Of a stretch of DNA of 64,000 nucleotides, positions 34,079 to 44,713 are shown piece after piece. Under the pieces are notes generated by a model. It was not told the origin of the DNA. It ran no database searches and worked only from the letters and a program-made list of their open reading frames with translations. A program made the translations under genes and the position numbers. Source of the DNA: Fallopia convolvulus (taxonomy: Eukaryota; Streptophyta; Magnoliopsida; Caryophyllales; Polygonaceae); the NCBI GenBank assembly GCA_964016875.1, contig OZ024735.1, forward strand, positions 18,117,981 to 18,181,980, in the 5' to 3' direction. The stretch's first letter is position 1, and each line of letters opens with the position of its first letter.

Positions 34079-35224
34079 TATGTCCTTATATTATACATAC
34101 AAGTTATACCTATTGTACCATGTACGATTACGATTCGGTATTATATAAACATTAAAAATATTATATTAATAAATAAAAATATAATAGAAACTTTAATATA
34201 AGTAATTTATTGCTAGTAGAATGTATAATTTTTTAATCAATATAAATGATTATATTTAATGTTGAGAATGAAGATGTATTATCAACATAAAATAATTACA
34301 TTTCTCTTTTTCCTTGATGATATTTTATAGATATTTAATTAAAAAAAGAAGATAAAATATGCATAAAAAATTTATATATTCAAATATGGAAGTGATAAGA
34401 ATTTAAAAATAATAGTTAAATTAATAATTAAGATATAATAAAGAATGAAGATAATGATAATTTAATTATTAAAAATATTAAAAATTTATTTTATTTAATT
34501 TAAAATGGGACCAAACTCATTTTGTGGTTCGATAAAGTAAAGATTAGATACGATTAAATATTATATTATTCATATTTTATTACTTTCCATGTAAGTAAAT
34601 TTAGAGATTATCAAATATTTTAATATATCTATTAAATATATCTATTAAATATTTTATTATCTATTTTTATTAATTTTAAACATTATAAATATTTATCATT
34701 AATTTTTTATTATAAAAAAATAAATATATATCTATAAATAATTCATCAAAAGTTATATGCTAAAATATTTATATTTATTTTAAAATATTTTATCTTTGAT
34801 TTTAAATACTTGTATAAAGAAGCTTTCAAAAGATATTGTTATATTAAATAGATATTTGTTTGATGTTAAAGATAAATTTAAATAGTTAAAATAGAATTTA
34901 ATAGAAAGAAGTTATAATAATAGAAATTGATATTATTTTTTTATAAATATGAGGTGGGGCCAGAATCATTCAGGTGACTCGAAAAGGTACAACTTTAATA
35001 TATAATTATAGATTATAGATTTTTTTTCATTTAAACACAAAATTCAGATGTGGCAAAACGCGTGTAGATAACTCTCGTATGTGCGTGTAAAAATACTCTA
35101 CCACTCTTACAAATGTTCCCATGGAATGCTAAAAAAAATTAAGAACTATTGTAATTAATTGGATTTTTTTATCATTTTTTAAAGATCTCAGATTTGAGAT
35201 CTGGTTCCTCTAGATTTGAGATCT
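34079..35224. other. AT-rich Helitron-derived sequence; inverted Helitron-like 5' end near 35.01 kb
   Basis: No gene. On the minus strand the stretch from about 35010 leftward (ACCTTTTCGAGTCACCTGAA, then TTCTGGCCCCACCTCATATT) matches the start of the third Helitron. It therefore looks like a Helitron 5' end in opposite orientation. Similar words recur near 34.50 kb. Confidence 0.45.
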
Positions 35225-35340
35225 GGTTCATTTGGCGGGCGAAGGCGGTGAGGATGTCGGAGTGTTGGCCTTGAAGGCGTAGCGGCGAGCCGCAGTGTGG
35301 GTTCCATGCCCGTCGGCATCTTTGGGGGACTTGTGCTCCA
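35225..35340 (-). pseudogene. captured fragment of a subtilisin-like serine protease (S8) gene
   Basis: Minus-strand frame 35338-35273 reads EHKSPKDADGHGTHTAARRY followed by AFKAN. It contains the catalytic-histidine motif of plant subtilases (usually SPRDADGHGTHTASTAAG, then RYAFKA). Four residues are missing after HTA. Immediately downstream, in another frame (about 35262-35230), SDILTAFAR matches the later subtilase block SDILAAF. About 60 intervening residues and a frame are therefore lost. It is GC-rich in an AT-rich transposon region, which suggests capture by a Helitron or similar element. Not functional. Confidence 0.7.
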
Positions 35341-36170
35341 TGGACTGGTGGATTGCTCCGCCACCGATGCCTGGAAACGTCGAACAGAGGGCTGGTGCTG
35401 GAGGGTGGCGGCCTTGTCGGCGGTGAAGATTCAAAATCCCCGTCGAATTGCGAGAATGGTCTAGTCGACGGCCTGGTCGGTGAAGGGGTATGGAGCTCCC
35501 GCTCACGCTCCTCTTAGGGTTGTTCACCCATTGTTTTTGAAGATTCAAAATCCTGTTGGATTTTTATTCTGGTTCGGGAGCAACCATAACCATAGGGGGT
35601 TAAAGGATTCTGAGTTCTTCACCGAGGTTTGAGGGCATATCTTCTCTACCTCTGATTTTGATTTTGGTTTTGTTAAATATTATAAAATTAATTTTGTTCC
35701 TGAACTGAGATTTGTGTATTTTTATTTTTTTTGTTCTTGAGTGGGATTTGGGTATTTTTGAAGAATTAAGGAAAAATAGAATAGAAAAAAAAGGAAGAAT
35801 GAGTCTATTCCGACGATGAAGAATTAGGACTCCCGAGTCCAAATTAAGGAGGAGGAAGAAGACAAGAGGAAAAAAAAGGAAAAAAAAGAAAAAAAGTCTA
35901 TATATTTTTTATTAAAATTATAAATTCACAAATTTATCTATGTGGCATCTCCATGGTATGTGTGTGGCATCTATAAGTCACCTATGTGGAAAAATATATT
36001 TACACATCATCGCAAGTGTATTGCACGCAGGTGGAACTCAAGTGATTGGTGTTTAAATGACAAAAATATGTATAATACGAGGACCTATTTGAAACCCCCA
36101 AAGTACCTGGATATGGATGCCAAAAGCGTCAAAATTCATGGAGTTGTAGAAGTATTTCGCCAAATTGAAA
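35341..36170. other. mixed non-coding sequence; GC-rich patch and Helitron-like 3' hairpin
   Basis: 35341-35560 is GC-rich and may be more captured gene sequence (unidentified). 35600-35940 is A/T-run rich. Around 36008-36043 GCAAGTGTATTGCACGCAGG followed by AACTCAAGT resembles a degenerate Helitron 3' end, without a clean CTRRT terminus. Confidence 0.3.
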
Positions 36171-37444
36171 GGGCTCGTTTGGTATCTTTGTTTGTGGATA
36201 TTGAGGCTGCCTATGACAACTTTTTGTTGATAAGTTGCTAATGCTGATGTTAATGTTGATATTAGTTGCCTATTTCCGATGCTGAGAGTACAAACTTATT
36301 TCTTAAATAAGCATGTGGTGTTCAGTTGGAAGGATTGCTGATTTTTAAAAGGTAATTAAGGAAATGCCCAAATTACCCTTACAAACAAATATATAATAAA
36401 AATCAAATTAATAAAAAAAATCAATTCAGGCAAATCTGTACACTTTCTTTATCCCGGTGAAGAATTTGACGAACAAGGCAAACACGATACAAGTCGGCGG
36501 TGAAGAATTTCTTTCTCCCGAGTTCGTCTTCCGTCCTGATTCTCTCTCTGGTTTCTTCTTAGGTTTGTTTATCAGTTGAATAAACTTGTCGTCGTCGTCG
36601 TTCCGTCCGGATTCTTTCTCCCGAGTTCGTTGTTTCGTACGAATTCCCTCTCTGTCGGCGATGTTCTTTCTCCCGAGTCCGTTGTTTTGTCTGGATTCTC
36701 TATCTGGTTCACCTTCCTTGGGTTGTTTATCAGTTGAATGAACTTGGGCCTGTTTTGAGGAAGCAAATTTGTGGATTTTGAGAAAGAAAAATTCAAACCA
36801 AATCTGAAACGAGGATGCCGGTAGTGAAGAATTCTTTCTCCCGAGTCCGTCGTTTATCAGTTGAATGAACTTGGGCTTGTTTATCAAACGAATTTGTAGA
36901 CTTTGACGAGACAGAGAAGGTATTTCGGCGTCGGTGGTGAAGAGGGCTTCAATGGCATTAATGGAGAAGAAGAGGTTCAATCGAGCTTTAATGGAGAAAG
37001 GGAGGTGTGAGAAGACGAGCTTTCTCACGATCAGCTTCAACAGGGCGTAGGAAATGCCCTTGGAGTCGTCGACGACCTCGTGGGTGGCGACGTTGATGGC
37101 GGTGTAGTCGTCGACGGCTGAACAACTGAGCTCGAAACTGGCTTCCATTGAGGTAGACGAAGAAGAAAGAAATCAATGGAGGAGGAGAGAGAAAATTCAA
37201 ATGGGGGTAGTTGTGAACGTGGTATGGTAAAAGTGGGGCTCATTGTTTATTTTTTGGGAGATAAGTTTGCTTATTTCCGATAAGTGTGTGGATGTTGATT
37301 ATTTTTTCTACTTATAATCACCCGAAATAAGTTTGCTTATTTCCGATAAGCATTTTTGCCAAACACGCATCCGGAGTGCTTATTTTTGCGAATAAGCAAC
37401 ATAGTGCTTCTACGCAACAAAAATAAGCAAAACCAAACGCACCC
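36171..37444. mobile_element. terminal-inverted-repeat element carrying captured gene sequence (Pack-type), 1.27 kb
   Basis: The left end GGGCTCGTTTGGT matches the right end in reverse complement (GGGTGCGTTTGGTTTTGC). Subterminal words CTTATTTCCGATAAG and AATAAGC recur near both ends. TGAA lies on both sides (36166-36169 and 37445-37448). It might be a short target duplication, but the superfamily (hAT or PIF-like) is unsettled. The interior holds a GC-richer 0.7-kb minus-strand reading frame unlike the ends. No transposase. Confidence 0.6.
36426..37148 (-). CDS. captured host gene 5' segment, 240-codon ORF of unknown family
   Basis: Starts ATG at 37148 (MEASFELSCSAVDDYTAINV), with a plausible A/G-rich leader beneath it. 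The first 80 residues look like a true protein N-terminus (ISYALLKLIVRKLVFSHLPF, SINAIEALFTTDAEIP). The remainder is built of repeated DNA: the plus-strand word TTCTTTCTCCCGAG occurs five times, and a TTTATCAGTTGAATGAACTTG-type word three times. It codes Lys/Ser/Asn-rich low-complexity text (FIQLIN repeated). I do not recognise the family. Its position inside an inverted-repeat element suggests a transduplicated gene fragment rather than a working gene. Confidence 0.4.
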   Translation of the reverse strand: MEASFELSCSAVDDYTAINVATHEVVDDSKGISYALLKLIVRKLVFSHLPFSIKARLNLFFSINAIEALFTTDAEIPSLSRQSLQIRLINKPKFIQLINDGLGRKNSSLPASSFQIWFEFFFLKIHKFASSKQAQVHSTDKQPKEGEPDRESRQNNGLGRKNIADREGIRTKQRTREKESGRNDDDDKFIQLINKPKKKPERESGRKTNSGERNSSPPTCIVFALFVKFFTGIKKVYRFA

Positions 37445-39152
37445 TGAATATGGATAGGGGTTGAAATATATCCATATAATTACGGTTGAATTATTTATCC
37501 CTTTTGTATTATACATATTTTGTTTTTAGTTTACTTTCCTTCATATGGATTGTTAAATGCGGTTTGGCAGTTCTTACAACCTTCTATTTTTTTTAGCTCC
37601 ATACGACAAGATCAAACCCTATAAATAGCATGTACAAATCAATGTAATATCATCAAGGAAATCAGATCATATTTCATAAATTTTCTTCCAAATATCACAA
37701 CGTGTTATCAACACTAGAGTTTCTCAAACCAAAATACCAACTGAGTGGCTAGTTATATTAAATGTAGTACATATTTTATACATCTTTCAATTTTCTAAAC
37801 CATTGTTTTATGGATCAATGTTTTTAATAGCTCAATGATACAAGAGCTTGTATCAAAAAATTATTTTCTCATATGAAAGAAAGATTTTTTAACATAAACC
37901 TCGTTATTTTATTAGATCCAAACGGATTTTACAACAAAATTGGAGTTACATCCAAGATTAATATATACAGTCATAGTTTACTTAAGATCTAAATTAAAAA
38001 CTGATTTTACATACCTATTTTTTCCGGATCTGTAAAACCCTTTAAATCCGAAATATGTTGATTCAGAGGATAATCCAGAGGATTATATAGCCAAGTATAG
38101 TACATATGATAACTTCAAGGAAAAATTAGTCGGAGTGAAAAAAGTTGATCAAAGTAGAAAACGATGAGGAGGAAGATGAATAGAGGGAGTCGAGAGGATA
38201 AAAAAGGAGTAGAGAAGAATGTGTGAAGGAAATATAAAGAAGAAAAATAGTGTTTATAGGGTAGAAATCAAAAGAATGGGAGAAATAAATGAAAGGTTCA
38301 AATACCTAAAAGGATTTGTAGAAAATATTTACCAAAAGACTTCTCCTTTGAATCTTCATAAACTTGTTTATTGTCCTCATCTTCTTCCATTGAATTTTTG
38401 AAAAGAATTTGAACTCTATCTTCATATATAAACATGAGCAATTTTTTTTTACAGAAGAATAAAGATTGTGTTTGAAGAGAGACATAACTTTCATTCCTTT
38501 TACTTTGAGAAAAGCCTCAACCTTAAAAGGAAAAATAAACTTTACATATAAAATTTATTCATGCATTTTTCCTTTATGTGTCATTGTATTTTTGAAATAA
38601 CATGGATACTTCTCTTCCATAGACTATTACTTTTATCCACTCTTTCAAACAATCCAAAAGCGAAATAAGCTACAGTCCTATGAATGACAGACACATGCAT
38701 GCTCTTATATTTGCTTTGACTTATCCTATACATATATATATTTTAAACATCTATGTGAAATCAACACACTGTAACTATGTTATACATCTTTACATATGTA
38801 TATATTATATATTATATGTGTGTGTGCATGTGTCTTTTACTATATAAATTAGTGGTCATATGCATGCTATGATTTTATATATACTATGTACATCACTTTT
38901 TACATGTAATATATAATATATATACATATTTAAAGATGTATAACATAGTTATAGTGTGTTTATTTCACATACATATTTATTTTAGCATGTTATGTTTTCC
39001 CATGCACACACATATATATGTATATATATATTAGTATTAATGTTTAATGGTCAATTAGTTTAATTTATATACTTAATTCACGTAAGTATTCATAGTGTTA
39101 ATTACTCTAATGTAAATATGTGTATCACTAATTAATTACTTGATTTAATTAT
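37445..39152 (+). other. 5' LTR and leader of a decayed copia element (inferred)
   Basis: CTATAAATAGC at 37619 looks like an LTR TATA box. About 80 bp on, CGTGTTATCAACACTAGAG (about 37702-37720) resembles the GTGTTATCAGCACGAG primer-site motif of a group of plant Ty1/copia elements. The LTR would end near 37699; its start is unclear. The next 1.4 kb is AT-rich leader without a gene and contains the long inverted repeat at 38.75-38.97 kb. Confidence 0.45.
38753..38971. repeat. long imperfect inverted repeat, arms about 57 nt
   Basis: The left arm (from GTGAAATCAACACACTGTAA through ATGTTATACATCTTTACATA) is matched in reverse complement by the right arm (ATTTAAAGATGTATAACATA through GTGTGTTTATTTCAC). 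There are few mismatches and a loop of about 95 nt. A transcript would fold into a near-perfect long hairpin. Surrounding TA and TG microsatellite runs extend weaker pairing. Confidence 0.8.
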
Positions 39153-40620
39153 GTGGTTGATCCAATGGAAAATATTGCAAAGCGAGAATTTGATATTATC
39201 GACTTATCGGGTCAGAGATATTTGGAATGGAGAGTTGATGCACTAGCTCACATCCAAGCAGATGTTCTACAAGAAAACATAAAGAAAATGAAAATATTTT
39301 CCCGCATCATAAGGCTAAGGCGATTATCTTTATTCGCCATCATATACAAGAAAGGATTAAATCTGAATATTATTTGGTGGAAAATCCTAAATAATTATGG
39401 GAAAGCCTAGAGAAAAGATATGGGTACCAACAACAAATTTTGTTCCCTAAAGCAAATTATGATTGGTTAATTTAAGGTTTCAAGACTTTAAATCAGTCAC
39501 TGATCATAATTCTGCCTTGTTCCGTATAACTTCTCAATTATGTTTATGCGGACAAAAAATCTATGAAGAGAGCATGCTGGATAAAGCTTATTCAAACATG
39601 CATCCTACTAATATGTTACAACAATAATACAGATAGAGGCAGTTTAAGAAGTATTCAGATTTGATACAAGTACTACTTGTAGCTGAGAAGAATAATGAGT
39701 TGCTCATGAAAAACCACAACCTAAGGCCAACTGGTATTGCACTGTACCCTAAAACAAATGCAACATATGCTTCTCAAATAAATGATGGTAGGTATCAAGA
39801 TAACCATGGGTACGATGGTAATCATGGCCATGGTCAAGGTCGAGGCCGAGGACGTGGTCGCGGTAAGGGTTTTGGTGAGTTTTAGAAGCACAATTCTTCT
39901 GAAGTATCCACTTCCAAGGGGAATGATAAACAACCGGTCCAGAAATGTCCTACAAGCCCCTCCCAAAAGCGCAAATATAAATGTTATAGATGTGTCGAGA
40001 CAAGTCACTGGGCAAAGGTATGTTGCACAACTAAACACTTGGTTGAGTTGTACCAAGCTTCCCAAAAAGATAAGGGGAAGAACATGGAAACTGATTTTGT
40101 TGACGACACTGAACCTAAACCAAGCCTGGATGTCCCTAATTTCATCATAGATGGTGAATTTTGTTGGCGACACATAATATTACAATATGTTTTCCCTTTT
40201 TCAACATCCTTGTAAAATACTCTATATCATAAATAAATCTATTATTTATGTTTTTAATTCTGTTTTTCTCTATCTTAAAGATAGGGAAACTATTAAAGAT
40301 ATATCAAGTAGCAAGAATCAATGTCTAGTGGACAACACTACTACACACACCATCTTGAGGAATAAAAGAATATTTTATTTAGTTAAATTTGCTTGAAGCA
40401 AATGTTAAAACAATCTCTGGTGTGGTAAAATTGATCGAAGACTCTGGTAGAGCCTGTGTTTTTGCTTCCTGAAGGGACAAAATTGATGATAAATGATGCA
40501 TTATATCCAAGTAAGTCTCAATACTGAGTTTTAAAGATGTGCGTCAGAATGGTTTTCATGTAGAAACCGTAAATAAAATCGGTTTTGATTATAATAGATA
40601 ATGCATCTCATCTGGCTACT
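39153..40620 (+). pseudogene. Ty1/copia gag and protease relic
   Basis: The gag start (NIAKREFDIIDLSGQRYLEW) matches the copia-type gag polypeptide common in plants. A Gly/Arg-rich linker (GHGQGRGRGRGRG, about 39830-39870) and a CCHC zinc knuckle CYRCVETSHWAKVC (about 39985-40025) follow. Then comes the protease region, CLVDNTTTHTIL (canonical 'DSATTHTIL'), and TISGVVKLIEDSGRA, INDALYPSKSQ and KDVRQNGFHVETVN up to about 40610. Stops and frameshifts interrupt it throughout, for example the stop after GKGFGEF at 39883-39885. RT and integrase are absent; homology ends near 40.62 kb. Confidence 0.85.
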
Positions 40621-41040
40621 TGAGATTGGCGTCACCTGATACAAGGCTAAACCTAGTTGTTAGACTCATTTACTTTTTTGACCCAGCTTACTTGAAAAGA
40701 TGTATTGGTGGATTGAGGAAAATTGGGGTTGTTCTTGATAGTCGAACCATGCAGGAGTTCAAGTTCAGACAATGGCAATGGGTTCTGATTTCAGCTTCAT
40801 TAGGCCTTGTTTTCTAGCTAACATGTTTGATGATTGGGCTATGGGGGAATTTTGTCGTCATATGGTCAGCACTTTATGGCTTTATCATGGTGGATGCCTT
40901 ATTTGAAAGTTGTGAATCATGATCTTTGTGTCGTTGGGATGAGTCCACTTTGAGTTGTTGATGGATCTATGTTGAATATTTCTCCTGGAACCAATCCTCA
41001 GGCTATTGTGATGTTGTTGCGTAGGTTTGCATTTCATTTT
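40621..41040 (+). other. unassigned sequence between copia relic and chromovirus LTR
   Basis: A 65-codon frame (40620-40817) reads like former coding sequence (RLNLVVRLIYFFDPAYLKRC, IGVVLDSRTMQEFKF). I do not recognise the family and stops follow. It may be host or transposon coding debris. Confidence 0.3.
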
Positions 41041-41617
41041 TGTAACACCCCTATTTTGCAACGATAGGTGTTACCGCCAGTGACATCGGATTTTACCATT
41101 CAAAGTCACCCAAGGCTTTATAAGGTATTAAGTTAAATAAAACATGCGGAAATATAAAGTTATTACATAATAATAGAGTTGCTCACGAACGAGACTTTTA
41201 AAATATCCATTACATACCATGACTTAGTTCAATCAAAACATAAACTTAAGAGTTGTTATGCAGCGGAATTGAAATGACAATGTTTTCTTAAACGTAGTGA
41301 AACCCGAAAATGAACGAGAACCCATCCTTGAGAAAATTGACCTTTCCTTCCTTCAATACGATCGATCTTCGTCATTACGCCTTTGGTGGAGGTTTCCTAG
41401 AATCTGGCATTTGTCGCAAAGGGCGAGAAATACCAGGCAGAAATGCGAAAAAATCAGAATTAGTCTAAAGAGATTAAGCAAGCGAGAATGGACATTCTCA
41501 AGGTAACTCGGTAATATAACAAAATTATTAAAGAGGTATTCGAGATGTGTTTCGAGAAGTGTATACTTTAAGTGGAGCTATTAAGAACTGAAATGAGTAA
41601 ATCTCGAGATGAGATAA
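41041..41617 (-). repeat. chromovirus-type LTR, left part
   Basis: Begins TGTAACACCCCTATTTTGC. The next 80 bp (GTGTTACCGCCAGTGAC, CAAGGCTTTA) parallels the start of the LARD-like LTR at 14741, so it is a related family. It is interrupted at 41617 by the Athila-like element and resumes at about 48679. No matching second LTR or internal region was found. Confidence 0.65.
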
Positions 41618-42978
41618 TGATAGAGCATATAGTTATAGGTTTTAGAGCATATTTCTATTCTCTTTTCATGCATTTCTAGCTAGATTTTCACCTTAAATCG
41701 TAGTTTAGTTTTGTTTTAGTTTAGTTCAGAATCTACGCTCTTTTGTGCTTCATTGCATGATTGAGGTGATTAAAAGGTGAGCAAGGTGGATATCAAGCCA
41801 GGGACTGGAGCTATGGAGCTAGAAACAAGTGCAAGGAATGAAGAAATAATGGGAAGGCACGACTAAGGATAGGTCAGCATGAGGGCGCTCAGGAGACTCA
41901 AACCGCGCCAAGGAGATGGAGTCACTGCAGGCTAAGCGCGGGCAACGTAGGCCAGAGCGCGACGGAGATCGGGGGGGTTTGACCACGCCCAACACGTGTT
42001 GATCCGACACTGATTCTGAGGCTTCGTTTTATCTTTTAGTTATTGTTCTTGTTATTTTATGATGTTTTGAGGATATGATATAAATACTCTTTAGGGTTTT
42101 ATTTTGGAGGTTTTTTACGTTATTCAACTTCAGAGAGAACTTTGGGAGACAAAAACCTTAGAAGAATTTGAAGAGAAACATGACTCTTGTAAGTTTGATT
42201 TCTTCTTTAATGTCGTTTTCTAGCTAATTTCCCATGTCCAACTAGTTAGTTGAAGTTGTATGCATGATTGCTTGTGAGATTTGAATTATTTCAATTTGCT
42301 TTGACTAGATTGAATTACTCCATGCTTAATTGATTAGATTCGCTTAGGATTTTCATAGCTTGATCACCTATTTTGATTTCTAAGTTGAATTACAACTAGA
42401 ATAGCTAAATATACGGTGGAATTGGTTATTAATGGATGAATCCTTTCATTAGACATATATACGATGGAATAAGGTTAATCAAAGGAGGAGAATTCAATCA
42501 CAAAACTTCATGAATATACGGTGGAATTTATGAACGATGTTTCTATTGAATGCTTTGAACTAATTTGCATGATCAATTTGACATAGAATGTTTTCTAGGA
42601 TAATTGGTTAAAAGGTTATTAAAGACGGTGCATATTAGTAACTACTTTGAGCTTGAATTCCATGAATTCACAATAGATTAGTCAAGGGAATTGAATTAAG
42701 AATAATCAAGGATCAATACTCATGTATGCAATGGATACGAAACTAGTTGGACGCTTTCTTTCTATTTGAAAACCTAATTATTTTATTTGTTTTGCTTTTG
42801 TTTTCTTAGATTATTAACTTTCAATCTGAAAATCCCCTTTTATTACTTTAGTAATATTATTTAAACACTAGAAATCTGAGTCTCTGTGGGTACGGCCCTT
42901 TTTTTTCACTATACTTAGGTTTGAAAGTTAGGATTTCTCTTTGACAACGCTTTTACCATGACATAAAAGTTCTTGTCA
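41618..42978 (+). repeat. 5' LTR of the Athila-like element
   Basis: Begins TGATAGAGC and ends TTCTTGTCA. GATATGATATAAATACTC (about 42073-42090) is a plausible TATA region. A GC-rich patch at about 41870-42000 contrasts with the AT-rich remainder. ATATACGGTGGAATT-type words recur several times. Confidence 0.88.
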
Positions 42979-42982
42979 AATT

Positions 42983-43001
42983 TGGCGTCGTTGTCGGGGA
43001 C
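42983..43001 (+). other. primer-binding site, tRNA-Asp type
   Basis: TGGCGTCGTTGTCGGGGAC lies 4 bp after the LTR. It differs by two bases from TGGCGCCGTTGCCGGGGAC, the primer site typical of Athila/Tat elements. Confidence 0.85.
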
Positions 43002-43061
43002 CGGCTATTTCTTTGTATTTACATAGTATCACAAATTTTTTTAGGGGTATGAACCACTTGC

Positions 43062-44713
43062 ATGGTTCATACCCGAGCTACTAATCCATCTCTTGTTGCT
43101 TTTGATCCAGAAATTGAAAGGATGATCTCTAGGTTGCGTTGTGAAGTTCGTGATTTCTTTCGTGAGTTACCGTTAAACTTGGATTCTTCCCCCTCGATTC
43201 TGAGTCCGAAGGCATTCTTGAACTTGAGGAGATGGCTCAACAAACACTGAGACAGTTGACTGCACCTGATTTGGCTCAACAACCATTGGCGGTGAAGCTA
43301 CACGAGCTCCCTGACGGTGTCCAATTTGAACTGAAGTCTAGATTAATTCACCTCCTTCCTCAATTCCATGGGAAGGTCGGTGAGGATCCCTACAAACATT
43401 TTGCTGAATTTCATGATGTCTGCTCTAGCATGAAACCGAAGGGCGTCACTGATGATCAAGTCAAGCTTAGAGCTTTCTCTTTTTCCTTGAAAGAGGGAGC
43501 TAGTGACTCACTCTATTACTTGGCTCCTGGCACTATTGAGACTTGGGAGCAAATGAAGAAGGCTTTCCTTGAGAAGTATTTTCATGCCACAAAGCTTTCA
43601 AGTCTGAAGAAGAGTATTAGCAACATTGAGCAGCTCCCGAATGAATCATTGTATGAGTATTATGAGAGGTTCAAAAAGCTAATCTTAAGTTGCCCTTATC
43701 ATGATTACTCTCAGTTGGATCTTGTTATGTACCTCCATGAAGGTATTTTGGATGAAGAACGACGACATGTCAACACTGCTTGTGGAGGAAACATCTTGAA
43801 TAAGACTCCTGCTGAAGCATTTGAGCTCTTCCATGAGCTCTCTGAAGGCTCTCGTCAATTCAGCAAAAGAGCTACAATGAAAGCTGCCCATTCCATTGAT
43901 GCTAGTCCTTTACATGAGGAGGTGAGTGAGTTGAAGACAATGTTCAAGTAATTCATCTTAGGAGGACAACAACAAGTCAAAGCTTGCAATTTCTGTTCCG
44001 ACATCACTCACAAGACAGATGCTTATCCTACTCTTCATGCTCAAGAGGAAGAGGTTAATGCGCTTGGAGGTTATGGTCCACAAAGGCCAAGGTATGATCC
44101 GTATTCGAACACGTACAATCAAGGCTGGAAAGATCATCCTAATTTGAGGTATGGGAATCAGAATCAACAATACACTCTTCAAAGCGACCCTCAAGGTTTT
44201 ATACCTCCCTTTTAACCTTGGCCTCAAGCACCAAATCAAGGCCTGTCTTTTTCCACGAATGACATGATCCGCACTCTTGCTCAAAGCATGACCACTATGC
44301 AACAATCCATGGGACAATTTCAGCAAGAAACCAAGTCAAGCATCACCAACTTGGATAATCAAATGAGCCAACTTGAAAAGGCAATGAGCAAACTTGTAGC
44401 TAAAGACTCCAACAAACTGGCCTCTCAAACGGAGCTCAATCCTAAGCAAAATGTAAATGCAATCTCACTTCGGAGTGGTCAAGTGTTGGAGAACAAAGCC
44501 GAAAAGCAACCAACTTTGCATGAGAACGAGGAAGAAGAGGACGAAATTTCAGAATCTGTACAGCTGCCCAAACACGGTCAAGGAGCCGAGAGCGTGACCA
44601 CGTCTTCGGACCTCAAACTACGCCCAAGCACTAGAAGCTCAGACAAGCTGAGCGCGGTCTAAACCGGTGGGAGTGCGACTGCGCTCGGGGAGACTCAGCC
44701 CGCGTCTAGGGGT
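43062..44713 (+). pseudogene. Athila-type gag, broken
   Basis: ATG at 43062 starts a short N-terminal frame (MVHTRATNPSLVAFDPEIER). A one-base shift near the C-run at 43190 moves into the main frame, which holds the retrotransposon gag domain (EDPYKHFAEFHDVCSSMKP, WEQMKKAFLEKYF, SLYEYYERFKKLILSCPYHD). A zinc-knuckle remnant, CNFCSDITHKTDAY, has lost its last Cys. Next is a Gln-rich coiled segment (TTMQQSMGQFQQ) and the conserved NAISLRSGQ motif. In-frame stops lie at 43949, 44213 and 44660. The same frame runs on into the protease, so gag and protease were one ORF. Defective now, but readable over its whole length. Confidence 0.88.

Noticed and set aside
39721..40173. 150-codon minus-strand ORF
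   Set aside because: Opposite the copia gag zinc-knuckle region, which is recognisable on the plus strand.
43958..44326. 122-codon minus-strand ORF
   Set aside because: It is the shadow of the plus-strand Athila-type gag, which has clear motifs.
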